The translations under genes and the position numbers were made by a program. 64,000 nt of DNA from Pelagibius sp. Alg239-R121 (GTDB lineage Bacteria; Pseudomonadota; Alphaproteobacteria; Kiloniellales; Kiloniellaceae), in assembly GCF_947331435.1 (NCBI RefSeq), contig NZ_CAMZOF010000008.1:62001-126000 (forward strand), read 5' to 3'. Numbering within the stretch: position 1 is the first letter of the stretch; every line of letters begins with the position of its first letter. The notes below the pieces were generated by a model. The model was given only the letters and a program-made list of their open reading frames with translations, had not been told where the DNA came from and searched no databases. Below are positions 25,956 through 33,621 of this stretch, piece after piece.

Positions 25956-27182
25956 TCAATCGAGAGAGGAACCTTCAGACGTCCCATGCCTGACGGATTC
26001 TTGCCGGTCGATCCGTAGGACAGAGAGCGCCGCGGCCAGCCCTGCTGCCGAACAGAGCAGCATTATGCCGACAAGTGTATAGGGCCCGTTGGTTTCGGTA
26101 AGGACCGCGCCTGTGATTGAGGTCATAAGAGCGCCGGCGCCGACCGTCAGTGCACCGGACAAGCCCGATGCGCTGCCTGCAAGCTGCGGCCGAACCGAGA
26201 GTGCGCCGGCGTTGCTGCTCGGCATCGTCAAGCCGTTGCCGATGCCGACAAAGATTGTTGCCCCGAACAACGAAAATACATTCACGAACCCGGCCAGAAG
26301 AAATGCCATACCCACCAAAAGTCCGCCACAGGCAACGATCCGTCCGGCAATCATCATAGTCGTCAGTGCAGTTTTCTTTGCAAAGCGGCCTGACAAAAAG
26401 CTGCCCAGGAAAAAGCCGGCGGTGATGGAGCCGATGTAGATTCCCAGTTCCGCCGAACTTAGCCCAAGCAATGTCTGTGCGACCAAGGGTGCGCCGCTCA
26501 GAAAGGCGTAGAAGGCAGCCGTGGAAAAAGCCATGCACATGGAATAACCCCAGAAGCGCCGAGACCGAAAAAGCTCTGGATAGCTGCGGAACTGTCGCGC
26601 GAAAGTTTCGGACGGCTCGTTGTTCGTTTCTCCCAGATCAATCCAACTGAGCAATAACAGAACAGCGCCCAAGCCGGTGAAGGCCAGAAAATTCGCCCGC
26701 CAGCCGAAGACCGCGTCCAGGACCCCGCCGAACATCGGTCCCAGCATGGGCGCAACCGCCATGGCCATGCTGACATAGCCCATCAGGCTCGCCGCTTCCT
26801 GTGCCGGCACCATATCCCGAATCACTGCCCTTGATAGGGCGGCCCCGGCGATGATCGACCCCTGGAGGATCCGAAATCCCAGAAAAACCCATACGTCGGT
26901 TGCCAGCGCGCAGCCCAGTGACGCGAGCACAAAGATCGTCAAACCCGCCAGCAGGACCGGTCGCCGTCCGTAGCGGTCCGACAAGGGGCCCATGATTACC
27001 TGCAGCACCGCAGTAATCGCCAGATAACCTGCGATGGAGAGATTGACCAGCGCGTAGTCTGCCTCAAACGCCGCCGCCATATTAGGCAACGACGGCAGAA
27101 ACATGTTTAGCGACAGCACCGAGAGCGCGGTGAGCAGCACCAGCGTAATCAGTTTCGGTGGGGATGTCGCGGCTTGGAGCAT
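25956..27182 (-). CDS. Bcr/CflA family multidrug efflux MFS transporter
   Basis: A 408-residue inner-membrane protein with about 12 membrane segments. The Bcr/CflA features are LNMFLPSLPNMAAAF in the first segment, the MFS motif A in GPLSDRYGRRPVLL (about 65-78), and the RAVIRDMVPAQEAASLMGYVSM segment in the middle. Such proteins export drugs such as bicyclomycin and chloramphenicol, or sulfonamides, by proton antiport; the substrate here is not deducible. No regulator gene is adjacent: the next gene upstream, a GntR regulator, is divergent and 650 bases away. Confidence 0.92.
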   Translation of the reverse strand: MLQAATSPPKLITLVLLTALSVLSLNMFLPSLPNMAAAFEADYALVNLSIAGYLAITAVLQVIMGPLSDRYGRRPVLLAGLTIFVLASLGCALATDVWVFLGFRILQGSIIAGAALSRAVIRDMVPAQEAASLMGYVSMAMAVAPMLGPMFGGVLDAVFGWRANFLAFTGLGAVLLLLSWIDLGETNNEPSETFARQFRSYPELFRSRRFWGYSMCMAFSTAAFYAFLSGAPLVAQTLLGLSSAELGIYIGSITAGFFLGSFLSGRFAKKTALTTMMIAGRIVACGGLLVGMAFLLAGFVNVFSLFGATIFVGIGNGLTMPSSNAGALSVRPQLAGSASGLSGALTVGAGALMTSITGAVLTETNGPYTLVGIMLLCSAAGLAAALSVLRIDRQESVRHGTSEGSSLD

Positions 27183-27834
27183 GGGTTTCGTTTGCAGTAT
27201 GTTGTGGAGCGAAAGTCAGACCGATCTTCTTTAAATCAAAGGTGATCGAAAGAAAGCCTTATCTTCAAATCCTTAGAACAGGTCTGCGCTTGTTTGAGTC
27301 AAGCAGAAGCGTTTCTGCCATGGTGCGGCCAAAGTTTGGGTAACTGGGCTGCACGCACGCCATCGATCCGGTGATTCAGCCCTAGCTATTCGATGTAGAG
27401 CGAGTCCGGCTTTGCCGAAACCCAAAAGTCGTTCCAACAAAATATGACCCGCGCTAGAGACCGTGTGCCCTGGAGCCTTCCAGCCATTTCAGAAAAACCA
27501 ACGCCACGGCTTGTCGGATCGGCAGGCCGCAATGTGATTAATATTTGTTGTTCTGTTGTAGGATGACTGACTTCATGCTATCGTTTCTATAGAAAACCAT
27601 AGATTCGATTTGGAGTTTGAGCCCGATTGTGTGCGACCGGAAAACATCAAAACAGATCTATGCTCAGCTGACTTTCCCAGATCGCTCAAGCTGCGTTGCT
27701 TCCGCCAACCGCAGTCAGTTTTCCACATTGGAGAAGAGGTGGGACCTGACCGTGACTCAGCGTTGGAGCTTCCTGTTCGTTCCGACAGATTTTGGGAATC
27801 CGTGGCCCTTAGCGGCTGGGGAAGGGACGCTTGC
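27183..27834. other. Intergenic region between divergent mfs and gntR genes
   Basis: About 650 bases. A reading frame continuous with gntR extends back to 27610, but its translation has no family features and the ribosome site supports a start at 27835. A candidate promoter TTGTAG (27556-27561), a 17-base spacer and TATCGT (27579-27584) is immediately followed by a perfect palindrome TTTCTATAGAAA (27584-27595). The palindrome could be an operator for the GntR protein. If this promoter is used, the gntR transcript has a leader of roughly 240 bases. Otherwise I see nothing. Confidence 0.4.
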
Positions 27835-28575
27835 ATGAGGCGGATATCCGAAAAGATAGGCGCTGTTGAACATCTTCCGAGCAAGGTTGCGTCCTTCATC
27901 AGGCGAGAAATTGCGGCGGGAAACTTCCGGCCCGGAGAGCAGTTGCCAACCGAGCACAAACTCGCCGACACACTTGGGGTTAGCCGTAATGTTGTGCGCG
28001 AGGCGATATCGCAGCTGCGTGCGGATGGCGTCGTCCAGGCGAGGCAAGGTGTTGGTGCGTTCGTGCTCGAACCCGAGCAGCGTTCGGCAATCCGGTTGGA
28101 TCCCGAAGCCTTGAAGGCGGACGGCTCGATGGAGCGCCTCTTCGAATTGCGTGGGATACTGGAAATCGAGGCAGCCGGTCTGGCGGCCGAACGGCGAAGC
28201 CAAGAGAACCTTGCGGAAATAAAACGGGCGTTGGACCGCATGGGAGGTACGGAACGTTGGGAAGAAGGCAGCGTTGAAGCGGATCTCGTCTTTCACCGCG
28301 AGATCGCGAAGGCGACCGGCAACGACTACATCTACACCTTTGTCTGCTTCATCTGCGAACAAATCCGTCGATCGATACATATCGCGCGCCATACCAACCC
28401 GCTGCGCGAACTGGTTGAAATCAACGTGGCCGAACACGTGCGCATCTACGAAGCTTTGGAGGCGGGCGACGGAGAGGGCGCGCGCCGCACCATGCGGGAG
28501 CATATAAGAGGTGCGGCTGAGCGTGCCGGCGTTACTCCTGCAGTGTCTTCGGATCGAGACGGGAAGGGAGCGTGA
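27835..28575 (+). CDS. GntR family regulator, FCD subfamily
   Basis: A 246-residue regulator. The N-terminal winged helix-turn-helix (about 12-75: LPSKVASFIRREIAAGNFRPG, then LADTLGVSRNVVREAISQL) is followed by an all-helical FCD ligand domain (about 95-230) with the metal-binding pattern DLVFHREIAKATGND and a later EHVRIYEAL. The start at 27835 is preceded by GGGAAGGGA at a good distance. FCD regulators usually sense a small organic acid linked to the operon they control. The four-base overlap with the next gene ties it to the glyoxalase/ABC operon. Confidence 0.92.
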   Translation: MRRISEKIGAVEHLPSKVASFIRREIAAGNFRPGEQLPTEHKLADTLGVSRNVVREAISQLRADGVVQARQGVGAFVLEPEQRSAIRLDPEALKADGSMERLFELRGILEIEAAGLAAERRSQENLAEIKRALDRMGGTERWEEGSVEADLVFHREIAKATGNDYIYTFVCFICEQIRRSIHIARHTNPLRELVEINVAEHVRIYEALEAGDGEGARRTMREHIRGAAERAGVTPAVSSDRDGKGA

Positions 28576-29021
28576 TTGCGATGGGACTGGGTAAGCTCAA
28601 ATCGATCACCGACATCTGTATCCTGGTCGAGGATATTGAGCAGACGGTAGAGTTTTATACGAAGAAACTCGATTTCAAACTCCGTCGCCGCGCCGAAGGA
28701 TTTGCCGATTTCCATGCTGACGGCGTTACCTTGGCGGCTTGGGAGTTGGATCATATCAGTGAACACACAGGCGTCTCAAACCGTCGTTCACCAAAAGCCG
28801 CCCACAAAGCCTGTGTCGCCGTCCAACTTGATAGCCCGGCGTCGGTCGATGAACTTCACGCCGAACTCATAGCGCGCGGGGTCACGTTTTACGGCGAACC
28901 GGCAAGTTATGTGTGGAATGCGCGATGCGCCTATTTCACAGACCCGGACGGGACGCTATGGGAACTTTATGCCTGGGAAGAGGGCGGTCCAGGCGACTAT
29001 CACGAGACAGACGAGCATTAG
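28572..29021 (+). CDS. VOC family (glyoxalase/dioxygenase fold) protein
   Basis: A 149-residue single-domain vicinal-oxygen-chelate protein. It starts with GTG overlapping the gntR stop (GTGA), after a GGGAAGGGAG ribosome site; the ATG at 28581 is an alternative. The pattern ITDICILVEDIEQTVEFYTKKLDF opens the beta-alpha-beta-beta-beta fold, and CAYFTDPDGTLWELY with the conserved Glu closes it. It could be an isomerase, lyase or ring-cleavage enzyme acting on the compound imported by the downstream ABC system; the reaction cannot be named. Confidence 0.85.
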   Translation: MIAMGLGKLKSITDICILVEDIEQTVEFYTKKLDFKLRRRAEGFADFHADGVTLAAWELDHISEHTGVSNRRSPKAAHKACVAVQLDSPASVDELHAELIARGVTFYGEPASYVWNARCAYFTDPDGTLWELYAWEEGGPGDYHETDEH

Positions 29022-29087
29022 TAAAGCGGAGTTAAAACTAAGGGCATCTTGAGAAATAATCAATAACAGGGAGAGGAGATCAGGCCA

Positions 29088-30137
29088 ATGCAACAGCGTT
29101 CAACACAAATCGATCGCAGATCGTTTCTAAAGGCGTCCGCCGCGGGCGTGGCGGCATTCGGGACTGGCGTCCAACTGATCATTCCCAAAGACGCCCGCGC
29201 CGCAGCCAAGGTCGTGATTAAGTATGACTGGCTGATGTCCAATGGACAGATCGGTGATATTGTTGCGGTCGAAAACGGTTACTTCCAGGAGGCTGGGTTG
29301 GAGGTTGAATTCAGCCCGGGCGGCCCGAATTCAGCAACCGTGCCACCTGTCGTTTCTGGGGCGGCCGCGCTCGGGCAGTTCTCTGAAACTGCGCAGTTGT
29401 TCGGTGCACGTGCCAGCGGCGTCCCCGTCAAGATACTTGCCTGCGGCTACCGAACCGGACCCTACGCCTTTACGTCCAAGCCAGCCCGGCCGTTGCGCTC
29501 CGTCAACGACCTTCGGGGGTTGAAAATCGGTATTCAACCGACCGCGCGTTTTCTCATCGATGCCATCGCCGCCAAGAACAATATCCCGATTGGGGAACTG
29601 GAAGTCGTCAACGTCGGCTTCGACAAGGCGCCTTTGATCCGCGGAGAGGTCGATGCTATCGGCGGCTGGATTACTAATACGCAGGCTCTGAGTGTCGTTG
29701 GCGATGACCGTATAGACCTGCTGGTCAGCGATCTTGGGCTACCTGCCTATGCCGACGTCTATTTTGCGACCGATGAGGCCGTGGCAAACAATGCCGATAC
29801 TCTGGCGAAATTCATTGGCGCAGCAGCAAAGGGATGGGGCTGGACTCACGCAAACCCTGAAGAAGCTGTCAAGAAAGCCGTTGCGGCATTCCCCAACATG
29901 GACTTGGATTGGGAATTGAAAACCATCGACCTCGTGCTCCGCATGAGCTTCGATGCCGACACGGCAAAGGATGGCTGGGGCGCATTCGATCCGGCATCTC
30001 TGGAAGAGCAGATATCGATCTACGACCAGATCAAGCAATATCCTGACGGGCGTCCCAAGCTTGAAGAGGTCTACACGTCGAAGATCCTTGAGATGACCGC
30101 AGCGGACCGTCCAAAGCTCAACGCACCGGGCGCCTGA
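29088..30137 (+). CDS. ABC transporter substrate-binding protein, NMT1/SsuA-like
   Basis: A 349-residue periplasmic binding protein of the nitrate/sulfonate/taurine/thiamine-precursor class. A twin-arginine signal (IDRRSFLKASAAGVAAFGTG) ends near residue 40 (DARA). The mature part shows the NMT1 pattern: DWLMSNGQIGDIVAVENGYFQEAGLEV-like opening, LRGLKIGIQPTARFLIDAI (about 140) and EVVNVGFDKAPLIRGEVDAIGGW (about 170-190). The ribosome site is GGGAGAGGAG. ATPase and permease genes follow at 7 and -4 bases. The ligand is unknown; the tpa gene 3.5 kb away makes a sulfonate possible but is not proof. Confidence 0.9.
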   Translation: MQQRSTQIDRRSFLKASAAGVAAFGTGVQLIIPKDARAAAKVVIKYDWLMSNGQIGDIVAVENGYFQEAGLEVEFSPGGPNSATVPPVVSGAAALGQFSETAQLFGARASGVPVKILACGYRTGPYAFTSKPARPLRSVNDLRGLKIGIQPTARFLIDAIAAKNNIPIGELEVVNVGFDKAPLIRGEVDAIGGWITNTQALSVVGDDRIDLLVSDLGLPAYADVYFATDEAVANNADTLAKFIGAAAKGWGWTHANPEEAVKKAVAAFPNMDLDWELKTIDLVLRMSFDADTAKDGWGAFDPASLEEQISIYDQIKQYPDGRPKLEEVYTSKILEMTAADRPKLNAPGA

Positions 30138-30144
30138 CACGTCG

Positions 30145-30918
30145 ATGACTCTTGCGGTGGAAACCCACGATCTTAACATCGGTTATCGCAACGCCGAGTC
30201 TGATGTGATCGTTCTCGCCGGCCTCAATCTTACCATCGAGGCCGGTGAGTTTCTAACCATTCTCGGACCCTCGGGCTGTGGGAAATCAACTCTGCTGCGG
30301 GTTGTTGCCGACCTTCTGGATCCGCTATCGGGCAAGATCGGCGTTCTCGGGGCTCACCCGCGCGATGCCAGGCAAAACCGTCAGATTGGGTTTGTGTTTC
30401 AGGATGCAACGCTCCTTCCGTGGCGAAACGTCAGAGACAACATAGAGCTGCCAGCTGTTGTCGGAGGACGCAACATACGACCGTTGCCTCTCGGTCGAAC
30501 TGACGAACTCCTGACAATGCTGGGCCTGGAAGAGCTTGGTGAACGCTTTCCTCACCAGCTTTCGGGCGGTCAGCGCCAGCGCGTGGCCATTGCACGTGCG
30601 CTGATCGAAGAACCGCAATTGCTTTTGATGGACGAGCCTTTCGGCGCGCTGGATGAAATTACGCGTGACCGGCTCAACAACGAGCTTTTGGCCATCTGGC
30701 GACGGACGGGAACGACCATCCTGTTTGTCACTCATTCGATCATGGAGGCAGTCTATCTCGGCCAGCGTATCATGGTGATGGCAGCCAATCCGGGCAGGGT
30801 CGTCGAAGTTCGAGACCTCCGTCCGACCAAGACTGCGGACAACAGCTGTAGCCGCGAAGACGCAGGGATCATTTCAGCTATGTCCGACATGCGTGCCGCG
30901 CTCGAGGCGGCGTCATGA
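30145..30918 (+). CDS. ABC transporter ATP-binding protein, SsuB/TauB-like
   Basis: A 257-residue ATPase with Walker A GPSGCGKST (about 42-50), Q-loop GFVFQDATLLPWRNV, signature LSGGQRQRVAIARAL, Walker B LLLMDEPFGALDE and the switch His in VTHSIMEAV. The sequence TLLPWRNV and FGALDEITR are typical of nitrate/sulfonate-type importers. It overlaps the permease gene by four bases. Confidence 0.93.
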   Translation: MTLAVETHDLNIGYRNAESDVIVLAGLNLTIEAGEFLTILGPSGCGKSTLLRVVADLLDPLSGKIGVLGAHPRDARQNRQIGFVFQDATLLPWRNVRDNIELPAVVGGRNIRPLPLGRTDELLTMLGLEELGERFPHQLSGGQRQRVAIARALIEEPQLLLMDEPFGALDEITRDRLNNELLAIWRRTGTTILFVTHSIMEAVYLGQRIMVMAANPGRVVEVRDLRPTKTADNSCSREDAGIISAMSDMRAALEAAS

Positions 30919-31673
30919 AGGAACGCCCGCTGTCCCGAACGGTGCTGATCGTGCTGCCGGTCCTCGGGGCTTTGTCGATCCTTGCCGCTTGGCAGTTCCT
31001 CGTCCCCTGGACAGGCATACCCGCCTACATTGTGCCCACACCGACAACAATCCTTGGCGTGTTTCAAAAACAATGGCCGTTGCTGCTTTCAAATCTCTGG
31101 CCGACCGCGGTGGAAAGCGTCGCCGGGTTTCTGATCGGCAACTCCGTCGCCATTTTTCTGGCAGTCGTATTTGTTTACAGCCGCATTGTGCAGACTGCTT
31201 ATTTCCCGGTGGTCCTGTTCTTCAACACCATCCCCGTTCTGGCCTTGGCGCCGATCATTATCCTGATCTTCGGCCTCGGTATGACGCCGAAGATCATTAT
31301 CGCCGCAGTAATCTGCTTCTTTCCCACGCTGGTCAACATGATCCGCGGACTGAACTCCGCATCCCACAACGAACAGGAACTGCTGCGCATTCTATCCGCT
31401 ACGCCGTGGGAGGTTTTTTGGCGGCTGCGGTTTCCACGAGCCTTGCCGATGTTGTTTTCTTCCTTGCGGATCGCCTCGACGACCGCAGTGATTGGTGCAA
31501 TCGTTGGCGAGTGGATCGGATCTGATAAAGGGCTCGGGGCGCTGATCATTCAGGCAACATTCAATTACCGTGCGGGCCAGCTTTATGCAGCCATCGTCCT
31601 ATCCTCTTCGATGGCAATCTGCCTGTTCCTGATTGTTGCTTTCGTTGAACGCAGGGTCATCCGTTACGCCTGA
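30915..31673 (+). CDS. ABC transporter permease, SsuC/TauC-like
   Basis: A 252-residue inner-membrane protein with about six membrane segments and the BPD-transport EAA loop (about 150-170, NEQELLRILSATPWEVFWRLRFPRALP as separate stretches). It continues with ALPMLFSSLRIASTTAVIGAIVGEWIG, the typical SsuC-type pattern. It is the last gene of the gntR-voc-ABC operon. The 347-base region that follows contains no gene I can support. Confidence 0.92.
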   Translation: MKERPLSRTVLIVLPVLGALSILAAWQFLVPWTGIPAYIVPTPTTILGVFQKQWPLLLSNLWPTAVESVAGFLIGNSVAIFLAVVFVYSRIVQTAYFPVVLFFNTIPVLALAPIIILIFGLGMTPKIIIAAVICFFPTLVNMIRGLNSASHNEQELLRILSATPWEVFWRLRFPRALPMLFSSLRIASTTAVIGAIVGEWIGSDKGLGALIIQATFNYRAGQLYAAIVLSSSMAICLFLIVAFVERRVIRYA

Positions 31674-32020
31674 AAAGGACGATGATGAAAGCGTAATCAG
31701 GACCGGTCCTGGTTATGGCCGGCGACTCAGACTAGTCTGGACAGTCTCCAAAGCCTTCTTCCTTCGAGGTTAAATCGTGCGCAAGATCACGCTGCAGGTT
31801 CAGCCGATCTCATGGTTCGGCGCCATGGGATACCCGTCCAGATCCACAATCACTTCCCGGCCGCTATTGAGCACACCAAGGGTCTCGCGGGCATAGTCTT
31901 GCCAGCCGCGCAGCCGCAGCCCCGGGTTTTCAGTAAGAGGCTGCGGCCCCTCATTCTTGCTATCAGACCGCGCTCAACCGGAGGCCTCAACTCGGACCTC
32001 CGGAATTGCGGAGATACAGT
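31674..32020. other. Gap between the ABC operon and aroG (convergent)
   Basis: No supportable gene. Two hairpins lie on the aroG side: CCGGAGG (31978-31984) / CCTCCGG (31997-32003), starting 18 bases after the aroG stop, and CCGCAGCC (31914-31921) / GGCTGCGG (31939-31946). Neither has a T run, so they are only possible termination or stability elements. Confidence 0.4.
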
Positions 32021-33079
32021 TCAAGCCGCCACCCGCCGGCGTCCCGCGACCGCTTCGGCGAGATTGTAAAGCACCTCAACCGAGCTCGCCCAGTCGATAC
32101 AGCCGTCGGTGATCGACTGGCCGTATTTCAAGGGTTTCGCACCCAGCTCCTGGCGTCCGGCAATCAGATTACTCTCGATCAGGAGCCCAAGAATGCGGCG
32201 CTCGCCGCCGGCAATTTGGCCGGCAATTTCCGCGGCCACCAAGGGCTGGTTCTCTGGCTTCTTGGAGCTGTTGGCATGGCTGGTGTCGATCATGACAGTC
32301 CCGCGCAGGCCGGCGGTTTCGGCGGCCCGGCAAGCCGCATCGACCGAGGCCGCGTCGTAGTTCGGCTCGGTTCCGCCGCGCAGGATGATGTGACAGTCCT
32401 CGTTGCCCGCGGTCGCGGCAATGGCGCAACGGCCGGTCTTGGTGACGGCCATGAAGTGGTGCGGATGGGCAGCCGACTGCACCGCATCCAGGGCAATCTT
32501 TACGTCGCCGGAGGTGCCGTTCTTGAAGCCGACAGGGCAGGAGAGGCCGGAGGCCAGTTCCCGATGCACCTGGCTTTCGGTCGTGCGTGCGCCGATAGCG
32601 GCCCAGCCAACCTGATCGGAGATATACTGCGGCACGGTGGTATCCAGGAATTCGCAGCCGACCGGCAGTCCAAGCTCGTTGATCTTTGCCAGCAGGCGCC
32701 GCGCGGTCTCGAGTCCTCTATTGATATCGTAGCTGCCGTCCAGATGCGGATCGTTGATCAGGCCCTTCCAGCCGACGGTGGTGCGCGGCTTGGCGAAGTA
32801 AACCCGCATCACGATCTCGAGGCTGCCGGCAAGATCCCGACGCAGGGTGGCAAGTCGATTGGCGTAGTCCAACGCGGCCTCCGGATCATGGATCGAGCAG
32901 GGTCCGACCACCACCAACAGGCGGTCGTCCTGGCCCTTCAGAATGCGTTGAATGGCGGTACGGGTACCTTGCACCGTCTTTGCGGCGGCCGGGGTTAACG
33001 GGATGTCTTTCAGCAGGGTTTCAGGCGAAACCAGCTCTCGTATTTCTTTAATTCTCAGATCGTCAGTTGCTTGTTGCAT
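32021..33079 (-). CDS. aroG: 3-deoxy-7-phosphoheptulonate synthase, class I (AroG/AroF type)
   Basis: DAHP synthase condenses phosphoenolpyruvate and erythrose 4-phosphate, the entry step to Phe, Tyr and Trp. The 352-residue protein is a full-length class I alpha enzyme: an N-terminal extension (about 1-45) that carries feedback control in this class, GPCSIHDPEAALDYA, VMRVYFAKPRTTVGWKG, INDPHLDGSYDIN, GARTTESQVHRELASG, VGFKNGTSGD, and DTSHANSSKKP. It stands alone on the minus strand. Its 5' region encodes an aromatic-rich leader peptide followed by an intrinsic terminator, which indicates control by transcription attenuation. Which amino acid inhibits the enzyme cannot be told. Confidence 0.95.
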   Translation of the reverse strand: MQQATDDLRIKEIRELVSPETLLKDIPLTPAAAKTVQGTRTAIQRILKGQDDRLLVVVGPCSIHDPEAALDYANRLATLRRDLAGSLEIVMRVYFAKPRTTVGWKGLINDPHLDGSYDINRGLETARRLLAKINELGLPVGCEFLDTTVPQYISDQVGWAAIGARTTESQVHRELASGLSCPVGFKNGTSGDVKIALDAVQSAAHPHHFMAVTKTGRCAIAATAGNEDCHIILRGGTEPNYDAASVDAACRAAETAGLRGTVMIDTSHANSSKKPENQPLVAAEIAGQIAGGERRILGLLIESNLIAGRQELGAKPLKYGQSITDGCIDWASSVEVLYNLAEAVAGRRRVAA

Positions 33080-33115
33080 CGCTCGGGTTCCTTATCTCAG
33101 GCTGCCGGCGGAAAC

Positions 33116-33142
33116 AAAAAAACCGCCAGAGAGCTGGCGGTT
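33116..33142 (-). terminator. Attenuator terminator upstream of aroG
   Basis: On the minus strand, AACCGCCAG, loop CTCT and CTGGCGGTT form a 9-bp stem whose 3' arm runs into seven T residues. It lies between the leader peptide stop (33170) and the aroG start (33079), so as drawn it would end transcription before aroG. A GGCGG inside the leader (on the minus strand near 33195) is complementary to the CCGCC of the 5' arm and could form an antiterminator. TCTGGTT (33228-33222, within the Phe-Trp-Phe codons) can pair with AACCAGA (33167-33161), just past the leader stop. Confidence 0.85.
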
Positions 33143-33169
33143 GGTTCGGTTTGTTATGTATCTGGTTGA

Positions 33170-33250
33170 TCAGAACATAGGGTCCCCTCCGTCCGCCTGT
33201 TGGCCCGGATAGCTAAAGTAAAACCAGAAAGTGGCGAACGAATTGATCAT
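33170..33250 (-). CDS. aroG leader peptide rich in Phe, Trp and Tyr
   Basis: A 26-codon reading frame on the minus strand reads MINSFATFWFYFSYPGQQADGGDPMF and then TGA (shown here only to make the composition clear: residues 5-14 are FATFWFYFSY). Seven of these ten residues are aromatic, and all three aromatic amino acids occur. It ends about 30 bases before the terminator stem and 90 bases before aroG. An in-frame ATG at 33286 would add 12 residues. Neither start has a strong ribosome site. Composition, length and position are those of an amino-acid attenuation leader: stalling on charged-tRNA shortage would alter folding and allow read-through into aroG. Confidence 0.8.
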   Translation of the reverse strand: MINSFATFWFYFSYPGQQADGGDPMF

Positions 33251-33621
33251 GGACTTAGCGTTACACAGGTGACGGCTGGCTGTCATCTGCTTTTTTGAGG
33301 GCCTGGTCTCAAGCGGCGCCGAGTGCCTTTCGAGTGACGATGTGTTTCTCTCTCGGATTGAGTGAAAAACCGGGCTGGTAGAACCGACCCAGAACGTTCA
33401 ACTGATTGTATTTTATAGCGCAATAATATGGCTTTACATGATTGCGTGCATGGCAATGAAACCAAGATACGAAAGATTTTCCAGACTGTTTGAAAAATCG
33501 AATTTACGCTCCCTCTTTAATCTAGGCTAAGAGAAGTCTGTAAGCGGTTTCATCGCTGCGTTAATGTACAGCGTTACTGGGCTGCGTTCTTTCGCACCGC
33601 CGTGCCATTGGGGAGACAGCA
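33251..33621. other. Divergent promoter region between aroG leader and tpa
   Basis: About 370 bases holding the promoters of both flanking genes. On the minus strand a GCTATAAAATAC stretch (around 33406-33418) is the best -10-like sequence for the aroG leader, but I cannot assign a convincing -35. The part from 33400 to 33530 is A/T-rich. No gene is supported here. Confidence 0.4.

Noticed and set aside
31812-32069. 85-codon plus-strand frame after the ABC permease
   Set aside because: It has a skewed Arg/Pro-rich composition, no ribosome site and overlaps the end of aroG.
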